Assembly: GCA_022709695.1 (NCBI GenBank)
Contig: JAKLII010000002.1
Location: forward strand, 26,955 to 90,954
Source: Bacteroidota bacterium
GTDB taxonomy: Bacteria; Bacteroidota; Bacteroidia; Bacteroidales; SKPS01
DNA length: 64,000 nt
Direction: 5' to 3'
Shown here: piece by piece, positions 7,439-16,875 of the stretch
Layout of the letters: each line of letters starts with the position of its first letter
How positions within the stretch are numbered: the first letter of the stretch is position 1
The notes under the pieces: model-generated
What the model saw: only the letters and a program-made list of their open reading frames with translations
The model's database searches: none
Told to the model about the DNA's origin: nothing
Made by a program: the position numbers and the translations under genes

Positions 7439-9598
7439 TTAATTCTGCTTGTCTTTTACCACTTCGATGAGCTCTGGGAGGTCCATGCCGAGGTCTTTGA
7501 GGTGCTGGAGGGTAGGTACGCCATTGCGGGTCCAGCCACGGCGTTTGTATACGGCATCGATCAGTTTCTCGAAGCGATCTTCGCGGTAGGCGCGCATGGC
7601 GGCCACTTTTTCGGGGGTCGACATCCCTACGGGGTTGATGCCCACCAGCTCCTTCAGTTGTTTGTCGTACCGTTCTGCCCGTGATTCGTACTCCTCAACA
7701 GTTACAGGGCCGGCAGCGCGGTAGGGCTGGCGGTCGTGGATGCGGAGGCCATATCCCCTGCGGATGTTGAAGATACGCTGGAAGTTGTACACCCTTTCGC
7801 TCTGGCGGATGAGTTCCTGCTTGTCGAAGGGTTTGCCTGTAACTGCCTTATAAAGCGTAACATAATTATCCACATGTTCCGGAACCTTGGCAGGCTCATC
7901 GGTTTCGGAGTTGGTTTCCGGTTCCACGTCGTTCCATGGGAGTTTGCAGAGGCCTACCAGTCCGAACCAGGTGCGGAACATCGGGAAGTAGTGCAGTGCC
8001 TCGGCTTTGTCTTCGAAGGTGGGAATCTGGTTGTTCACCATATCCATGAAGATGAGCCATGCTTCATCGTGTTGAGGTCCTTTGTTGGTCAGAGCAAATC
8101 CTCCCTGCTGTGCCAGCGATTCCTTGGAGACATATTCTGAGTACTCAAGCCCTTTGTTCTCCATACCGATATCCTGCAGAAAGCCGGGATCGCCCCATCC
8201 ATTGGCGACGAACAGCGCTTTCATCTTACGCACGCCCAGGCCGGCCACCTTGCCGAATCCTTCGCCGCGTGCCAGCTGGTGCAGCAGCTCCATGGCCGAG
8301 TCGGCATTGCCGAAATTGAGCTTTAGCCCACCGGTGCGCTCTTCGTTGAGGATGCCATTTTCGTAACATTCCATGATGAAGGCGAGCAGCGTACCCCAGG
8401 TAATGGTACAGATGCCATAGGTATCGCAGTAGAAATTGGCCTCCACGATGTAATCGGGATTGAAGATACCGCAGTTGGAGCCAAGACCCCCGGCATTTTC
8501 ATATTCCGGGCCATCCACAATCACCCGTTGCCCGGCGTAGGGGCCGGTACGGAGCAGATATTCATCCACCCCCTTGGCACAGGCCATGTTGCAGCCGATC
8601 CAGCAGCCATCGGGCACTCCCTGGGTGAACATTTTCTTCCACACATCGCCATGGATGGCGTCGGCATCCTTGTGGCTGCCGTATTTGTAATTGTGTACCG
8701 GAAGCAGGTCATAGTCGTTCATGATGTTCACCAGGTGAGCCGTACCCTTGGTACGCATCTCAGCCTGGCTGTCGTCGAGTTCACGCATCTCGCGGTTGAA
8801 ACGTTTGCCACGCTCCATAATCGCGTCGAGATCCACGACGTTGTTCAGATTACCCTTTACCCCGTTGATTCTTGCCACAATGGCACGTACCCCCTTGTCG
8901 CGGAACACGGTACCAATCCCGCCACGGCCGGCCTGCTTCAGCCTCACCTTCTTCCGTTTTGAATCGAAGAAACTGAAGTTGAGCATCCCGATCAGGGAAT
9001 GGTCGGCAGCAGCTCCCGAAGAGACTACCGATACGTTTTTCCGGCTGTTTTCATCCACAGCGTAAATCTCCGTAAGCACTTCAGCAAGTTCATGGCTGTC
9101 GACCGGATAATCGTCGGGGATCTCTTCGAAGCGGATCTTTCCTTCGATCCCGTCGATGAAGATGATCAGGTTTTTGTCGGTTTTATGCTGGAGCTCCAGT
9201 GCATCGAAACCACTGAATTTCAGGAAGGGACCGAAATATCCACCCACATTGCTGTCGATGGGGATGTCGGTCTGGGGTGAGATGGACACACAGATCGACT
9301 TACCGGTGCCCGAATACTGGGTGATGCCCGCAATGGGACCGGGACTGATAATGATCTCGTTTTCAGGATCATTCCAACGGGTATCGGGTTTTGTACCATC
9401 CCATAAAAGCTTCATCCCGTAACCCCGGCCACCGATAAATTTCTCCTTCATCAATGGGGGAACCTCACGGATGGAGGGCTCCAGGGTAGCCAGATTGATG
9501 TACAGGTACTTGTCGGTATAACCCCTGTCGACAGGCGTTATCGGATAACTCACCTCCTTGAGGAGGCGGTGCTTTGATCTGAGCGCTTCGATGTCCAT
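7439..9598 (-). CDS. aldehyde:ferredoxin oxidoreductase family protein
   Basis: This is a 719-residue tungsto- or molybdopterin enzyme of the AOR family, which oxidises aldehydes to acids with ferredoxin in the cytoplasm. The N-terminal domain has FIGGRGYGMKLLWDG and ISPGPIAGITQYSGTGK, pterin-contact segments; AGRGGIGTVFRDKGVRAI follows near residue 230. Cluster-binding cysteines are at 332, 336, 340 and 551, but the first three are spaced C-x3-C-x3-C, not the C-x2-C-x3-C of the Pyrococcus enzyme. The start at 9598 is chosen because the frame upstream runs through a simple repeat (9604-9633). It stands alone, convergent with the sugar transferase. The substrate is unknown. Confidence 0.85.
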   Translation of the reverse strand: MDIEALRSKHRLLKEVSYPITPVDRGYTDKYLYINLATLEPSIREVPPLMKEKFIGGRGYGMKLLWDGTKPDTRWNDPENEIIISPGPIAGITQYSGTGKSICVSISPQTDIPIDSNVGGYFGPFLKFSGFDALELQHKTDKNLIIFIDGIEGKIRFEEIPDDYPVDSHELAEVLTEIYAVDENSRKNVSVVSSGAAADHSLIGMLNFSFFDSKRKKVRLKQAGRGGIGTVFRDKGVRAIVARINGVKGNLNNVVDLDAIMERGKRFNREMRELDDSQAEMRTKGTAHLVNIMNDYDLLPVHNYKYGSHKDADAIHGDVWKKMFTQGVPDGCWIGCNMACAKGVDEYLLRTGPYAGQRVIVDGPEYENAGGLGSNCGIFNPDYIVEANFYCDTYGICTITWGTLLAFIMECYENGILNEERTGGLKLNFGNADSAMELLHQLARGEGFGKVAGLGVRKMKALFVANGWGDPGFLQDIGMENKGLEYSEYVSKESLAQQGGFALTNKGPQHDEAWLIFMDMVNNQIPTFEDKAEALHYFPMFRTWFGLVGLCKLPWNDVEPETNSETDEPAKVPEHVDNYVTLYKAVTGKPFDKQELIRQSERVYNFQRIFNIRRGYGLRIHDRQPYRAAGPVTVEEYESRAERYDKQLKELVGINPVGMSTPEKVAAMRAYREDRFEKLIDAVYKRRGWTRNGVPTLQHLKDLGMDLPELIEVVKDKQN

Positions 9599-9603
9599 GT
9601 GTT

Positions 9604-9633
9604 TATTGTTTGTTGTTCGTTGTTCGTTGTTTT
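9604..9633. repeat. GTTGTTC simple repeat in the AOR leader
   Basis: Units of TTGTTCG/TTGTTTG repeat through the 5' leader of the AOR-family gene. It is probably untranslated. Confidence 0.6.
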
Positions 9634-9646
9634 TCATGCCCGGAGG

Positions 9647-9654
9647 CAAAAATA
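9647..9654 (-). promoter_or_regulatory. candidate -7 element TATTTTTG for the AOR-family gene
   Basis: The minus strand reads TATTTTTG about 50 bases upstream of the chosen ATG. No clear -33 TTTG is seen at the right distance. Confidence 0.35.
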
Positions 9655-9803
9655 GGCTATTTGGATTTAGGGAAAAAGAGAAAACCTAAAAACCAGATAT
9701 GCAAAGTAATACATATCGATTTTTATTTTCAGGTGGATATACTTTTAGGGTGGGTAAAAACGTATATTTACCATCGCTCCTTTCACCCTGTAATTTCCTG
9801 AAA

Positions 9804-12800
9804 ATGAGAAGACGTATCCTGTTAATCGGCTTGCCGGCAGCCGTTATTCTGGCCGTTGCCGTGATTTTGATCGTAAGAGCCGGTGATCCGTTGAAGTTCC
9901 TGAAGCCTGATCCGGGTTTCAGAGAATATATCAATGGCTACACCTCGGGGGTCATCAGTACCCGCAGCGCCATCCGCATTCAGCTTACACAGCCCTATGC
10001 TGACAGCATAATGATGTCGAAGAAGATGGATCCTGCGTTGTTCAGGTTCGATCCCGGGCTGGAGGGTGAACTGGTATGGCTGGATACGCGCACACTGGAA
10101 TTCAGGCCATCGGCACCGATGAAGCAAAACACTACCTACACAGGAATGTTCCGGTTGTCGGACCTGATGGAGGTGCCGCAGCCTTTCCGCGAGTTCACCT
10201 TTCAGTTTCACACCATCCGGCAGGATTATGTAGTTACGCTGAGCAGCCCCGGATTGGAGGGTGATAACGGGATGTTGTACCGGGTCACCGGGGAGGTGAT
10301 CCTGGCGGATGCCGCCGAATTTGCACAGGTGAAGGAGATGCTGGAAGGTGAAGCAGACGGAAGCCGGGTAGAGATCAAATGGCCGGAGCAGGCCTCAGGG
10401 AAAAGGTTCAACTTCCGCATCGACAGTCTTTTAAGAAAGAAAGAGACCACCCTTCTGAAAATTTTCCACGACGGATCCCCGATCGGGGTGAAGAAAGATG
10501 GAACCACGGAGGCGCCGCTCCCCGGCACCACCGAATTCAGCGTGGTGGATGTGAGGGCAGTTAATGACCCTGATCCCTGTGCCGAAATCACTTTTTCCGA
10601 TCTCCTGAATCCGGAGGATGATTTTGATGGATTGGTGAGGATCGGGGATCTGCGCAACCTCCGCTTCCGGGTCGAGGGGAACAGGCTCAGGGTATTCCCG
10701 TCGTACAACCCACCTTCTGAGGATATTACGCTGGTGGTAGAAGGGGGAATCAAAAACCTGGCTGGCAAAACACTGGGGAAGATGTTCTCGAGGCTGATCA
10801 ATTTCAGCTCCATGAAACCCGCCATCAAACTGGTGGGAGAAGGCACCATCCTCCCGAGCACCAACGGGATGCTCTTCCCGTTCGACGCGGTGCATCTTTC
10901 GGCGGTGGACGTGAAGATCCAGAAGATCTATGAAAAGAATGTACCCCAGTTCCTGCAGGTGAACGATCTGGCAGGTTCGGAAGAGATGTACCGGGTGGCA
11001 ACCACGGTTTTTAAAAAGAAAGTCGACCTGCGGATGACCACGCAGAGTGTGGCCGATTTCAGCCAGTGGAACCGTTATGCCCTGGATCTTACGAAATTCA
11101 TCACCCCGGAGCGGGGAGCCATTTACCGCGTAATACTGAGTTTTAAACGGGAATATTCCACCTATCCCTGTGCCGGCAGTGAACAGCCCGACACGGAAGG
11201 CCTTACGAGGCTTGAAGAGCCTGAGGACGAAGAACTTTCCGAAGATGAAAGCTGGGATTATTCAGGATACTATGACTACGACTGGTATGATTACGAGGAT
11301 TACGACTGGAGTGAACGTGAAAACCCCTGCAACGGCTCCTATTACCGGTACAATGCTCAGGCAAAGAATATCCTGAGTTCCGACATCGGACTCCTGGCCA
11401 AGGCAGGTTCTGACGGGAAACTCATCTGCTTCACCACCGATCTGATCACAGCGCAGCCTTTGCCGGGACTGGAGCTGGAGGTGATGGATTACAGGATGCA
11501 GATCCTGGGGAAAGGGGTTGCCGACCAGGATGGCAAAGTGGAGTTTGTATTGCATAAAAAGCCGTTCCTTGTGGTTGCCCGCCGGGGCGAAGAGCGGGGA
11601 TACCTGAAACTGGGAGATGGCAATTCGCTGTCGATGAGTCTTTTTGATGTGGATGGGGAGCAGGTGAAAAGGGGGATCAAGGGATTTCTCTATGCTGAGA
11701 GAAGTGTATGGCGGCCCGGCGATACGATGTACATCCATTTTATCCTGGAGAACAAACAGAAGCAGCTTCCGGAAAACATCCCCGTGATGTTTGAGCTGAG
11801 CGATCCGCAGGGAAATGTGATCAGGCGCAAGATATCCACCTCTTCCGTAAAAGGGATCTACCCGTTCCCGGTGTGGACCGAAGAGTCATCGGTTACCGGT
11901 AATTACCTTGGGAAGGTTACGTTAGGGAACATCACCTATACAAAATACTTCAAGGTAGAGACAGTAAAGCCCAACCGGCTGAAGATCGAGATGAAGTTTC
12001 CGGGCGACAGGCTTACTGCCTCGGGTGACCAGAAGGGGAAGCTTGAGGTGCGGTGGCTGCACGGTGCCATGGCGCCGGGGCTGAAGGCTGATGTGACCAT
12101 GACCCTGGAGCGGGGTAATACCCGTTTTACCGGATTCGAAGGGTACACCTTTGACAATCCCACGGTAAGCTTTTTCTCAGAAACCAACACGATCTTTGAG
12201 GGGGCGCTGGATGGCGCCGGCAAGGCTGACATTGAACCCTCCATTGAGCTGGACGAGGGTGCCCCCGGGGTTATGAGGGCCACCTTCCGCACCAAGGTAT
12301 TTGAGAACGGAGGGGATTTCAGCATCAACACCACTACAATTCCTTACTACCCTTACACCAGCTATGCCGGATTATGGGTTCCGAAAGGAACCGGATGGTG
12401 GGATATGCTGGAGTCGGGCAGGCAGCACCAGTTTCGTGTGGCCCAGGTATCCAGCGACGGCAAAGGGTTGTCGTCGAAGGTGAAGGTGGAGATCTTCCGG
12501 ATCGACTGGAACTGGTGGTGGCATAACACCGAGCGCGACCTCCCCTATTTCCTGTCGAACAGCCAGGCGGTACCAGTATTTTCTTCCACCGTAGGCGTTA
12601 CCGGAGGCAGGGGCTTGTTCAGCTGGGGCACCGGCAAGGAGGAGTGGGGCCGCTACTTCATCAGGGTCACAGATCCCCTGAGCGGCCATACCACCGGAAA
12701 GATGCTGTACTTCGACTATCCGGGCTGGGGGCGCCGCTCCGGGCAGGGGCGCGAAGGGGCTTCGATGCTCACCATCTCGGTCGACAAACCCCGCTACCAG

Positions 12801-15371
12801 ACGGGTGAGACCGTTCATGTTACCATTCCCTCCTCACCTGCTGGCAAGGCCCTGGTGAGCATCGAAAACGGCACCGGGGTGATGAAGACCGAATGGATAA
12901 AGACCGACAGTGGCACCACCCGGTACAGTTTTGTGGTTACCCCTGAAATGTCGCCGAACGTATATGTGCACATCACCCTTCTGCAGCCTCACAGCCAGAC
13001 CCTGAACGACATGCCGATACGGATGTACGGCGTGGTGCCGGTGATGGTGGAGAATTCCGGATCGCGCCTGAAACCAGAGATCTCGATGCCAGCCTCCTGG
13101 GAATCGGGGGCTGAGGTGTCAGTTACCGTGAAGGAGTCGCAGGGGAAACCCATGGCTTACACCCTTGCCATCGTAGATGAAGGTCTGCTCGATCTCACCA
13201 ACTTCAAAACCCCGGATCCATGGACCTACTTCTACGGAAAAGAGGCCTTAGGGGTAAAAAGCTGGGATCTGTTTTCGGAGGTGATCGGGGCATGGACCGG
13301 AGGTTTCCCAAGGCTGCTCGCCATTGGTGGCGGCGACGCGCAGATCAACTACGACAAGCAGAAGACCCGCCGTTTCACCCCGGTGGTAAAGGTATTTGGT
13401 CCCGTGTTTCTCGAAGCCGGCAAGCGGCAGACCCATACCTTCAAGATGCCGCAGTACGTTGGGTCGGTGCGGGTGATGGTGGTTGCGGCATACGACGGGG
13501 CATACGGCAATGCAGAGAAGACCGCCGAGGTAAAGAGCCCGCTGATGGTGCTGGGCACCCTCCCAAGGGTGGCAGGGCCGGGAGAGACGGTATCGCTGCC
13601 TGTGAATGTGTTTGCCATGGAAAAGGAGATAAGAGAGGTAAAGGTGACTGTTACCCCCGGCGGCCTGTTCGAGCTGCAGAGTGCCGGAACCCAGACCCTG
13701 AATTTCTCCGCTGTGGGGGACCAGGTGACCCATTTCAACCTGAAGGTGAAAAATCAGGTGGGAAAAGCGTCGGTGGATATCGTGGCTACCAGTGGCAGCA
13801 AGAGCGCCAGGCACACCATCCACCTCGAGGTAAGGAATCCCAGTCTGCCGGAGGTACAGGTGAAGGAATTCACCATCGCCCCGGGGCAGTCGCTCACCGA
13901 GGAGCTGGCTTTCTCGGGCATTGCGGGCACCGCCACCGCCGACGTGGAGTTTTCTACCATCCCCTCCCTCAACCTGGGCCAGCGGCTCGATTACCTTATC
14001 CGCTACCCCCACGGGTGCCTTGAGCAGACGGTGTCGGCAGCCTTTCCGCAGCTCCTGCTGAAGGATGTGGTGTACCTCGACCAGCGCAGCCAGCGACAAA
14101 CCGACGACCATGTGAAAGCAGCCCTCCAGAAACTGATCTCCTTTGTGCAGGATGACGGCTCCTTCGCCTACTGGCCTAACAGCACCTACCGGAACGACTG
14201 GGCCAACACCTGGACCGGCCACTTCATCATCGAGGCAGAACGCCGCGGGTTTGTGCTGCCGCAGGGGATGAAGCGGAACTGGATTTCGGCGCAGCGCCGC
14301 ATCGTAAACAGCTGGCAACAATCCATTTCGTACCGCCAGGATGACCTGATGCAGGCCTACCGCCTGTATACCCTGGCGCTGGCGGGTGCCCCGGAGATGG
14401 GTGCCATGAACCGCCTGAAATCCCTCGTGAAGCTGAATCCCCAGGCCCGATGGAGGCTTGCAGCCGCCTATGCCCTGGCAGGGAAGGTAAAAACCGCCCA
14501 GGGGCTGATCCAGGGATTACCCACCACCGTGGCCCCCTATTATGAATATGGATACACCTTCGGAAGCCCCCTGCGCGACCGCGCCATGGCAGCCGAAACC
14601 ATGGTGCTGCTCAGAAACTACAACGGTGCCTTCACTGAAGTGAAAGAGATCGTGAAGCAGCTGAACCAGGATGCCTATTACAACACCCAGGCTACCGCCT
14701 ACGCCTTTGTGGCGATTTCGTCGTACTATAAAAACCAGCCCGGCTCATCCGGTATCTCCTGTAACTGGCAGTACCACGGGAAATCGTTTGATATAAAGAC
14801 CGATAAAGCGGTATCGCGCACCCCGCTGGAGGGTTTCAGCGCCACCCCATCTGGCAAACTCCTGGTGAAAAACACCGGGAAATCACCGCTTACTCTGAAA
14901 GTCACCGTACGGGGCGTGCCGTTGCCGGGTACTGAAACCCCGTCGAACAAAAAAATCACCATGAAGATGGAGTACCTTACCATGGCCGGGCAGCCGCTGA
15001 ACCCCGGAAAGATCACACAGGGGACAGACTTCATGGCGAAGGTTACCCTTACCAACACCACTGCCGAAAATATGCAGGAGCTGGCGCTGAGCCAGATATT
15101 CCCGTCGGGGTGGCAGATCCACAACAACCGCCTCTCAGGCGTTGCCGACGCCAGGGCCGGTGCTGATGCCCCCATGAACTACCAGGATATCCGGGATGAC
15201 CGTGTGCTGACCTATTTCAACCTCGCCCCCGGAAAATCGAAAACCTTTACCGTAATGCTCAACGCTACCTACACCGGCAGGTTCTATCTGCCTTCCTGCC
15301 ATTGTGAAGCTATGTATGTGCCCGATGCCTTTGCCCGCTCGGCAGGGCAGTGGGTGGAGGTGGTGAAGTAG
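9804..15371 (+). CDS. bacterial alpha-2-macroglobulin family protein
   Basis: This is an 1855-residue periplasmic protease trap of the YfhM/MG type. The N-terminus MRRRILLIGLPAAVILAVAV is a single membrane anchor; there is no lipobox. A run of beta-sandwich MG domains follows. The thioester motif CLEQ is intact at residues 1405-1408 (context YPHGCLEQT), followed by an alpha-helical toroid domain and C-terminal MG10-like domain. Residues 470-509 are a very acidic, Tyr/Asp-rich stretch ending at C509, with C456 just before it. In many bacteria this gene is paired with penicillin-binding protein 1C; here pbpC follows three genes later on the same strand. The ATG at 9804 is chosen because it places the hydrophobic anchor at the N-terminus. 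Confidence 0.92.
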   Translation: MRRRILLIGLPAAVILAVAVILIVRAGDPLKFLKPDPGFREYINGYTSGVISTRSAIRIQLTQPYADSIMMSKKMDPALFRFDPGLEGELVWLDTRTLEFRPSAPMKQNTTYTGMFRLSDLMEVPQPFREFTFQFHTIRQDYVVTLSSPGLEGDNGMLYRVTGEVILADAAEFAQVKEMLEGEADGSRVEIKWPEQASGKRFNFRIDSLLRKKETTLLKIFHDGSPIGVKKDGTTEAPLPGTTEFSVVDVRAVNDPDPCAEITFSDLLNPEDDFDGLVRIGDLRNLRFRVEGNRLRVFPSYNPPSEDITLVVEGGIKNLAGKTLGKMFSRLINFSSMKPAIKLVGEGTILPSTNGMLFPFDAVHLSAVDVKIQKIYEKNVPQFLQVNDLAGSEEMYRVATTVFKKKVDLRMTTQSVADFSQWNRYALDLTKFITPERGAIYRVILSFKREYSTYPCAGSEQPDTEGLTRLEEPEDEELSEDESWDYSGYYDYDWYDYEDYDWSERENPCNGSYYRYNAQAKNILSSDIGLLAKAGSDGKLICFTTDLITAQPLPGLELEVMDYRMQILGKGVADQDGKVEFVLHKKPFLVVARRGEERGYLKLGDGNSLSMSLFDVDGEQVKRGIKGFLYAERSVWRPGDTMYIHFILENKQKQLPENIPVMFELSDPQGNVIRRKISTSSVKGIYPFPVWTEESSVTGNYLGKVTLGNITYTKYFKVETVKPNRLKIEMKFPGDRLTASGDQKGKLEVRWLHGAMAPGLKADVTMTLERGNTRFTGFEGYTFDNPTVSFFSETNTIFEGALDGAGKADIEPSIELDEGAPGVMRATFRTKVFENGGDFSINTTTIPYYPYTSYAGLWVPKGTGWWDMLESGRQHQFRVAQVSSDGKGLSSKVKVEIFRIDWNWWWHNTERDLPYFLSNSQAVPVFSSTVGVTGGRGLFSWGTGKEEWGRYFIRVTDPLSGHTTGKMLYFDYPGWGRRSGQGREGASMLTISVDKPRYQTGETVHVTIPSSPAGKALVSIENGTGVMKTEWIKTDSGTTRYSFVVTPEMSPNVYVHITLLQPHSQTLNDMPIRMYGVVPVMVENSGSRLKPEISMPASWESGAEVSVTVKESQGKPMAYTLAIVDEGLLDLTNFKTPDPWTYFYGKEALGVKSWDLFSEVIGAWTGGFPRLLAIGGGDAQINYDKQKTRRFTPVVKVFGPVFLEAGKRQTHTFKMPQYVGSVRVMVVAAYDGAYGNAEKTAEVKSPLMVLGTLPRVAGPGETVSLPVNVFAMEKEIREVKVTVTPGGLFELQSAGTQTLNFSAVGDQVTHFNLKVKNQVGKASVDIVATSGSKSARHTIHLEVRNPSLPEVQVKEFTIAPGQSLTEELAFSGIAGTATADVEFSTIPSLNLGQRLDYLIRYPHGCLEQTVSAAFPQLLLKDVVYLDQRSQRQTDDHVKAALQKLISFVQDDGSFAYWPNSTYRNDWANTWTGHFIIEAERRGFVLPQGMKRNWISAQRRIVNSWQQSISYRQDDLMQAYRLYTLALAGAPEMGAMNRLKSLVKLNPQARWRLAAAYALAGKVKTAQGLIQGLPTTVAPYYEYGYTFGSPLRDRAMAAETMVLLRNYNGAFTEVKEIVKQLNQDAYYNTQATAYAFVAISSYYKNQPGSSGISCNWQYHGKSFDIKTDKAVSRTPLEGFSATPSGKLLVKNTGKSPLTLKVTVRGVPLPGTETPSNKKITMKMEYLTMAGQPLNPGKITQGTDFMAKVTLTNTTAENMQELALSQIFPSGWQIHNNRLSGVADARAGADAPMNYQDIRDDRVLTYFNLAPGKSKTFTVMLNATYTGRFYLPSCHCEAMYVPDAFARSAGQWVEVVK

Positions 15372-15375
15372 GTTA

Positions 15376-15505
15376 GCGCTCGCTTCGCTCGCGCGTTCAA
15401 AGTTCAAGGATCAAGGATCAAAGAAATGTTCCGGGATCCAGGCGCTCGCTTCGCTCGCGCGTTCAAAGTTCAAGGATCAAGGATCAAAGAAATGTTTCGG
15501 GATCC
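15376..15505. repeat. two 64-base direct repeats
   Basis: Copies at 15376-15439 and 15442-15505 differ at one base. Each starts GCGCTCGCTTCGCTCGCG, passes through TTCAAAGTTCAAGGATC and ends CGGGATCC. A degraded third copy follows. The same family, in the other orientation, is at 26650-26735. Confidence 0.9.
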
Positions 15506-15545
15506 TTGCGCTCGCTGGCGCGAGCGCGTTCCAGGTTCCAGGATC

Positions 15546-15625
15546 CAAGGGGTAGCGGCTCCGTAGGAGCGTAATATCGGTAGCAACGAGGGTGACCCCC
15601 AATAACCACAAAGCTCCGTAGGAGC
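15546..15625. repeat. GCTCCGTAGGAGC interspersed repeat, two units
   Basis: The palindromic core GCTCCGTAGGAGCG occurs twice (about 15557 and 15613), separated by GTAGCAACGAGGGTGACCC-like sequence. Reverse-oriented units occur at 26505-26625. The gap from 15372 to 15693 contains only these repeats and no gene. Confidence 0.85.
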
Positions 15626-15693
15626 GAAAGATTTTCTGCCGTCAAGGAAAGGGGTTATTGTACCTGGTGTGAGATTGGTATTGTGAAGTGTAT

Positions 15694-15701
15694 TACCTTT
15701 G
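15694..15701 (+). promoter_or_regulatory. -7 element TAccTTTG before the SPOR protein gene
   Basis: TAccTTTG ends 35 bases before the ATG at 15737. A TTG at 15675-15677 is somewhat too close to serve as a -33 element. Confidence 0.45.
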
Positions 15702-15736
15702 CTGCTCATGATGTTCCATGATTCAAAATTACAGCG

Positions 15737-16816
15737 ATGAAACAAACCCTTTTGTTATTTGCAGCACTCCTCTCCCTGGCTGTTGCTCGGGCACAGGATG
15801 TGAAAGTAACCCAGATGGTACCTCTGCACTGCAAAACCGGTGAAAAATGTACCGTGGAGATTGAGATTGAAAAAAAGGGGGTTGAAGGATTTGCCCGGAT
15901 CCAGCAGCCTCTGCCTGAAGGTTTCACCGCTACCCTTTTGCAGGACGGTGGGGCAGACTTCAGTTTTGACAAGCAGAAAGTCTCCTTTATCTGGCTGAAC
16001 CTGCCTGCCACCCCGGTGATCAGGGTTTCATACCAGATCTCGGTAAGGGCCGACATCAGCGGTGCTTTTACCCTCACCGACGGAGTATTCTCCTTTATTC
16101 AGGATACCAAAATCCAGAAAACACCCATTCCGCCTGCCACAATGGAGGTAAATATGAAACCCGGTACTCCGGTGGCTGCCCAGCAGGAAGCCAGGCCCCT
16201 GGAGCCCGTGGTGGCTGCGCAGAAGCCGGCTGATCAGGACCCCTCAAAGGTAGCTGTTGACCGGAACGCACCGGCGGAGCCGGCTCCGCAGAAACCCGCT
16301 GAAAAAGCCGTAAAGGCTCCGGAGCCCAAAGCGGAACCGGTAGTGGTTCAACCGGTACCGGAGCCTGAACCCATGAAAGAGCCGGCAGTGGCTGAACCTC
16401 TGCCCGAGCCAAAACCCAAAGCAGAGCCCGCGGTAGTACAGCCCAAGCCGGAACCCAAAGCAGAACCCGTTACGGTACAACCGGCCCCCGAACCGAAACC
16501 AAAGGCTGAACCCGTTATGGTTAAGACCGAACCCCAGCCGAAAGTCAACACTGAACCTGCAGCTCCGGCCCCGAAAACCAGCACATCGCCCGGTGGCACT
16601 CCGGTGTACCGGGTACAGTTCTCAGCTTTAAAAACCTACAAGGATCCGGCAGTGGTGCAGAAGCAAATGGGGATTACGGAAGAGGTGTTCTATATATCGG
16701 TTGATGGGTGGTACAAATACAGCTTCGGTAAATGGAACCGTCGCGAAGATGCCGAAGCAGCATGCAGGGAATTCAACCAGAAAACCGGCAAAAAAACCTT
16801 CGTTGTAGTACAATAA
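15737..16816 (+). CDS. secreted SPOR-domain protein with Pro/Glu/Lys linker
   Basis: This 359-residue exported protein has a signal peptide MKQTLLLFAALLSLAVARAQ, then an about 120-residue beta-rich domain. A long linker follows (about 145-280) built from repeats such as EPKPKAEPVVVQP. The C-terminal SPOR domain (about 288-359) starts PVYRVQFSALK and includes WYKYSFGKWNRREDAEA. SPOR domains bind peptidoglycan that lacks stem peptides, so the protein probably bridges to the wall at the division site or in the periplasm. Its place between alpha-2-macroglobulin and PBP1C fits a wall role. The N-terminal domain is not recognised. Confidence 0.85.
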   Translation: MKQTLLLFAALLSLAVARAQDVKVTQMVPLHCKTGEKCTVEIEIEKKGVEGFARIQQPLPEGFTATLLQDGGADFSFDKQKVSFIWLNLPATPVIRVSYQISVRADISGAFTLTDGVFSFIQDTKIQKTPIPPATMEVNMKPGTPVAAQQEARPLEPVVAAQKPADQDPSKVAVDRNAPAEPAPQKPAEKAVKAPEPKAEPVVVQPVPEPEPMKEPAVAEPLPEPKPKAEPAVVQPKPEPKAEPVTVQPAPEPKPKAEPVMVKTEPQPKVNTEPAAPAPKTSTSPGGTPVYRVQFSALKTYKDPAVVQKQMGITEEVFYISVDGWYKYSFGKWNRREDAEAACREFNQKTGKKTFVVVQ

Positions 16817-16875
16817 CCAAACACCCGACGGATTTGGAATCTGTTCAACACTTTGTGGTGCACCGAGCCAGCAGA

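Noticed and set aside
13248..14321. Minus-strand frame of 357 codons
   Set aside because: It lies inside the macroglobulin gene, whose thioester region it opposes. Such frames are common in GC-rich coding DNA.
15376..15625. CRISPR array
   Set aside because: The repeats are tandem or palindromic with no regular unique spacers, and no cas gene is present.
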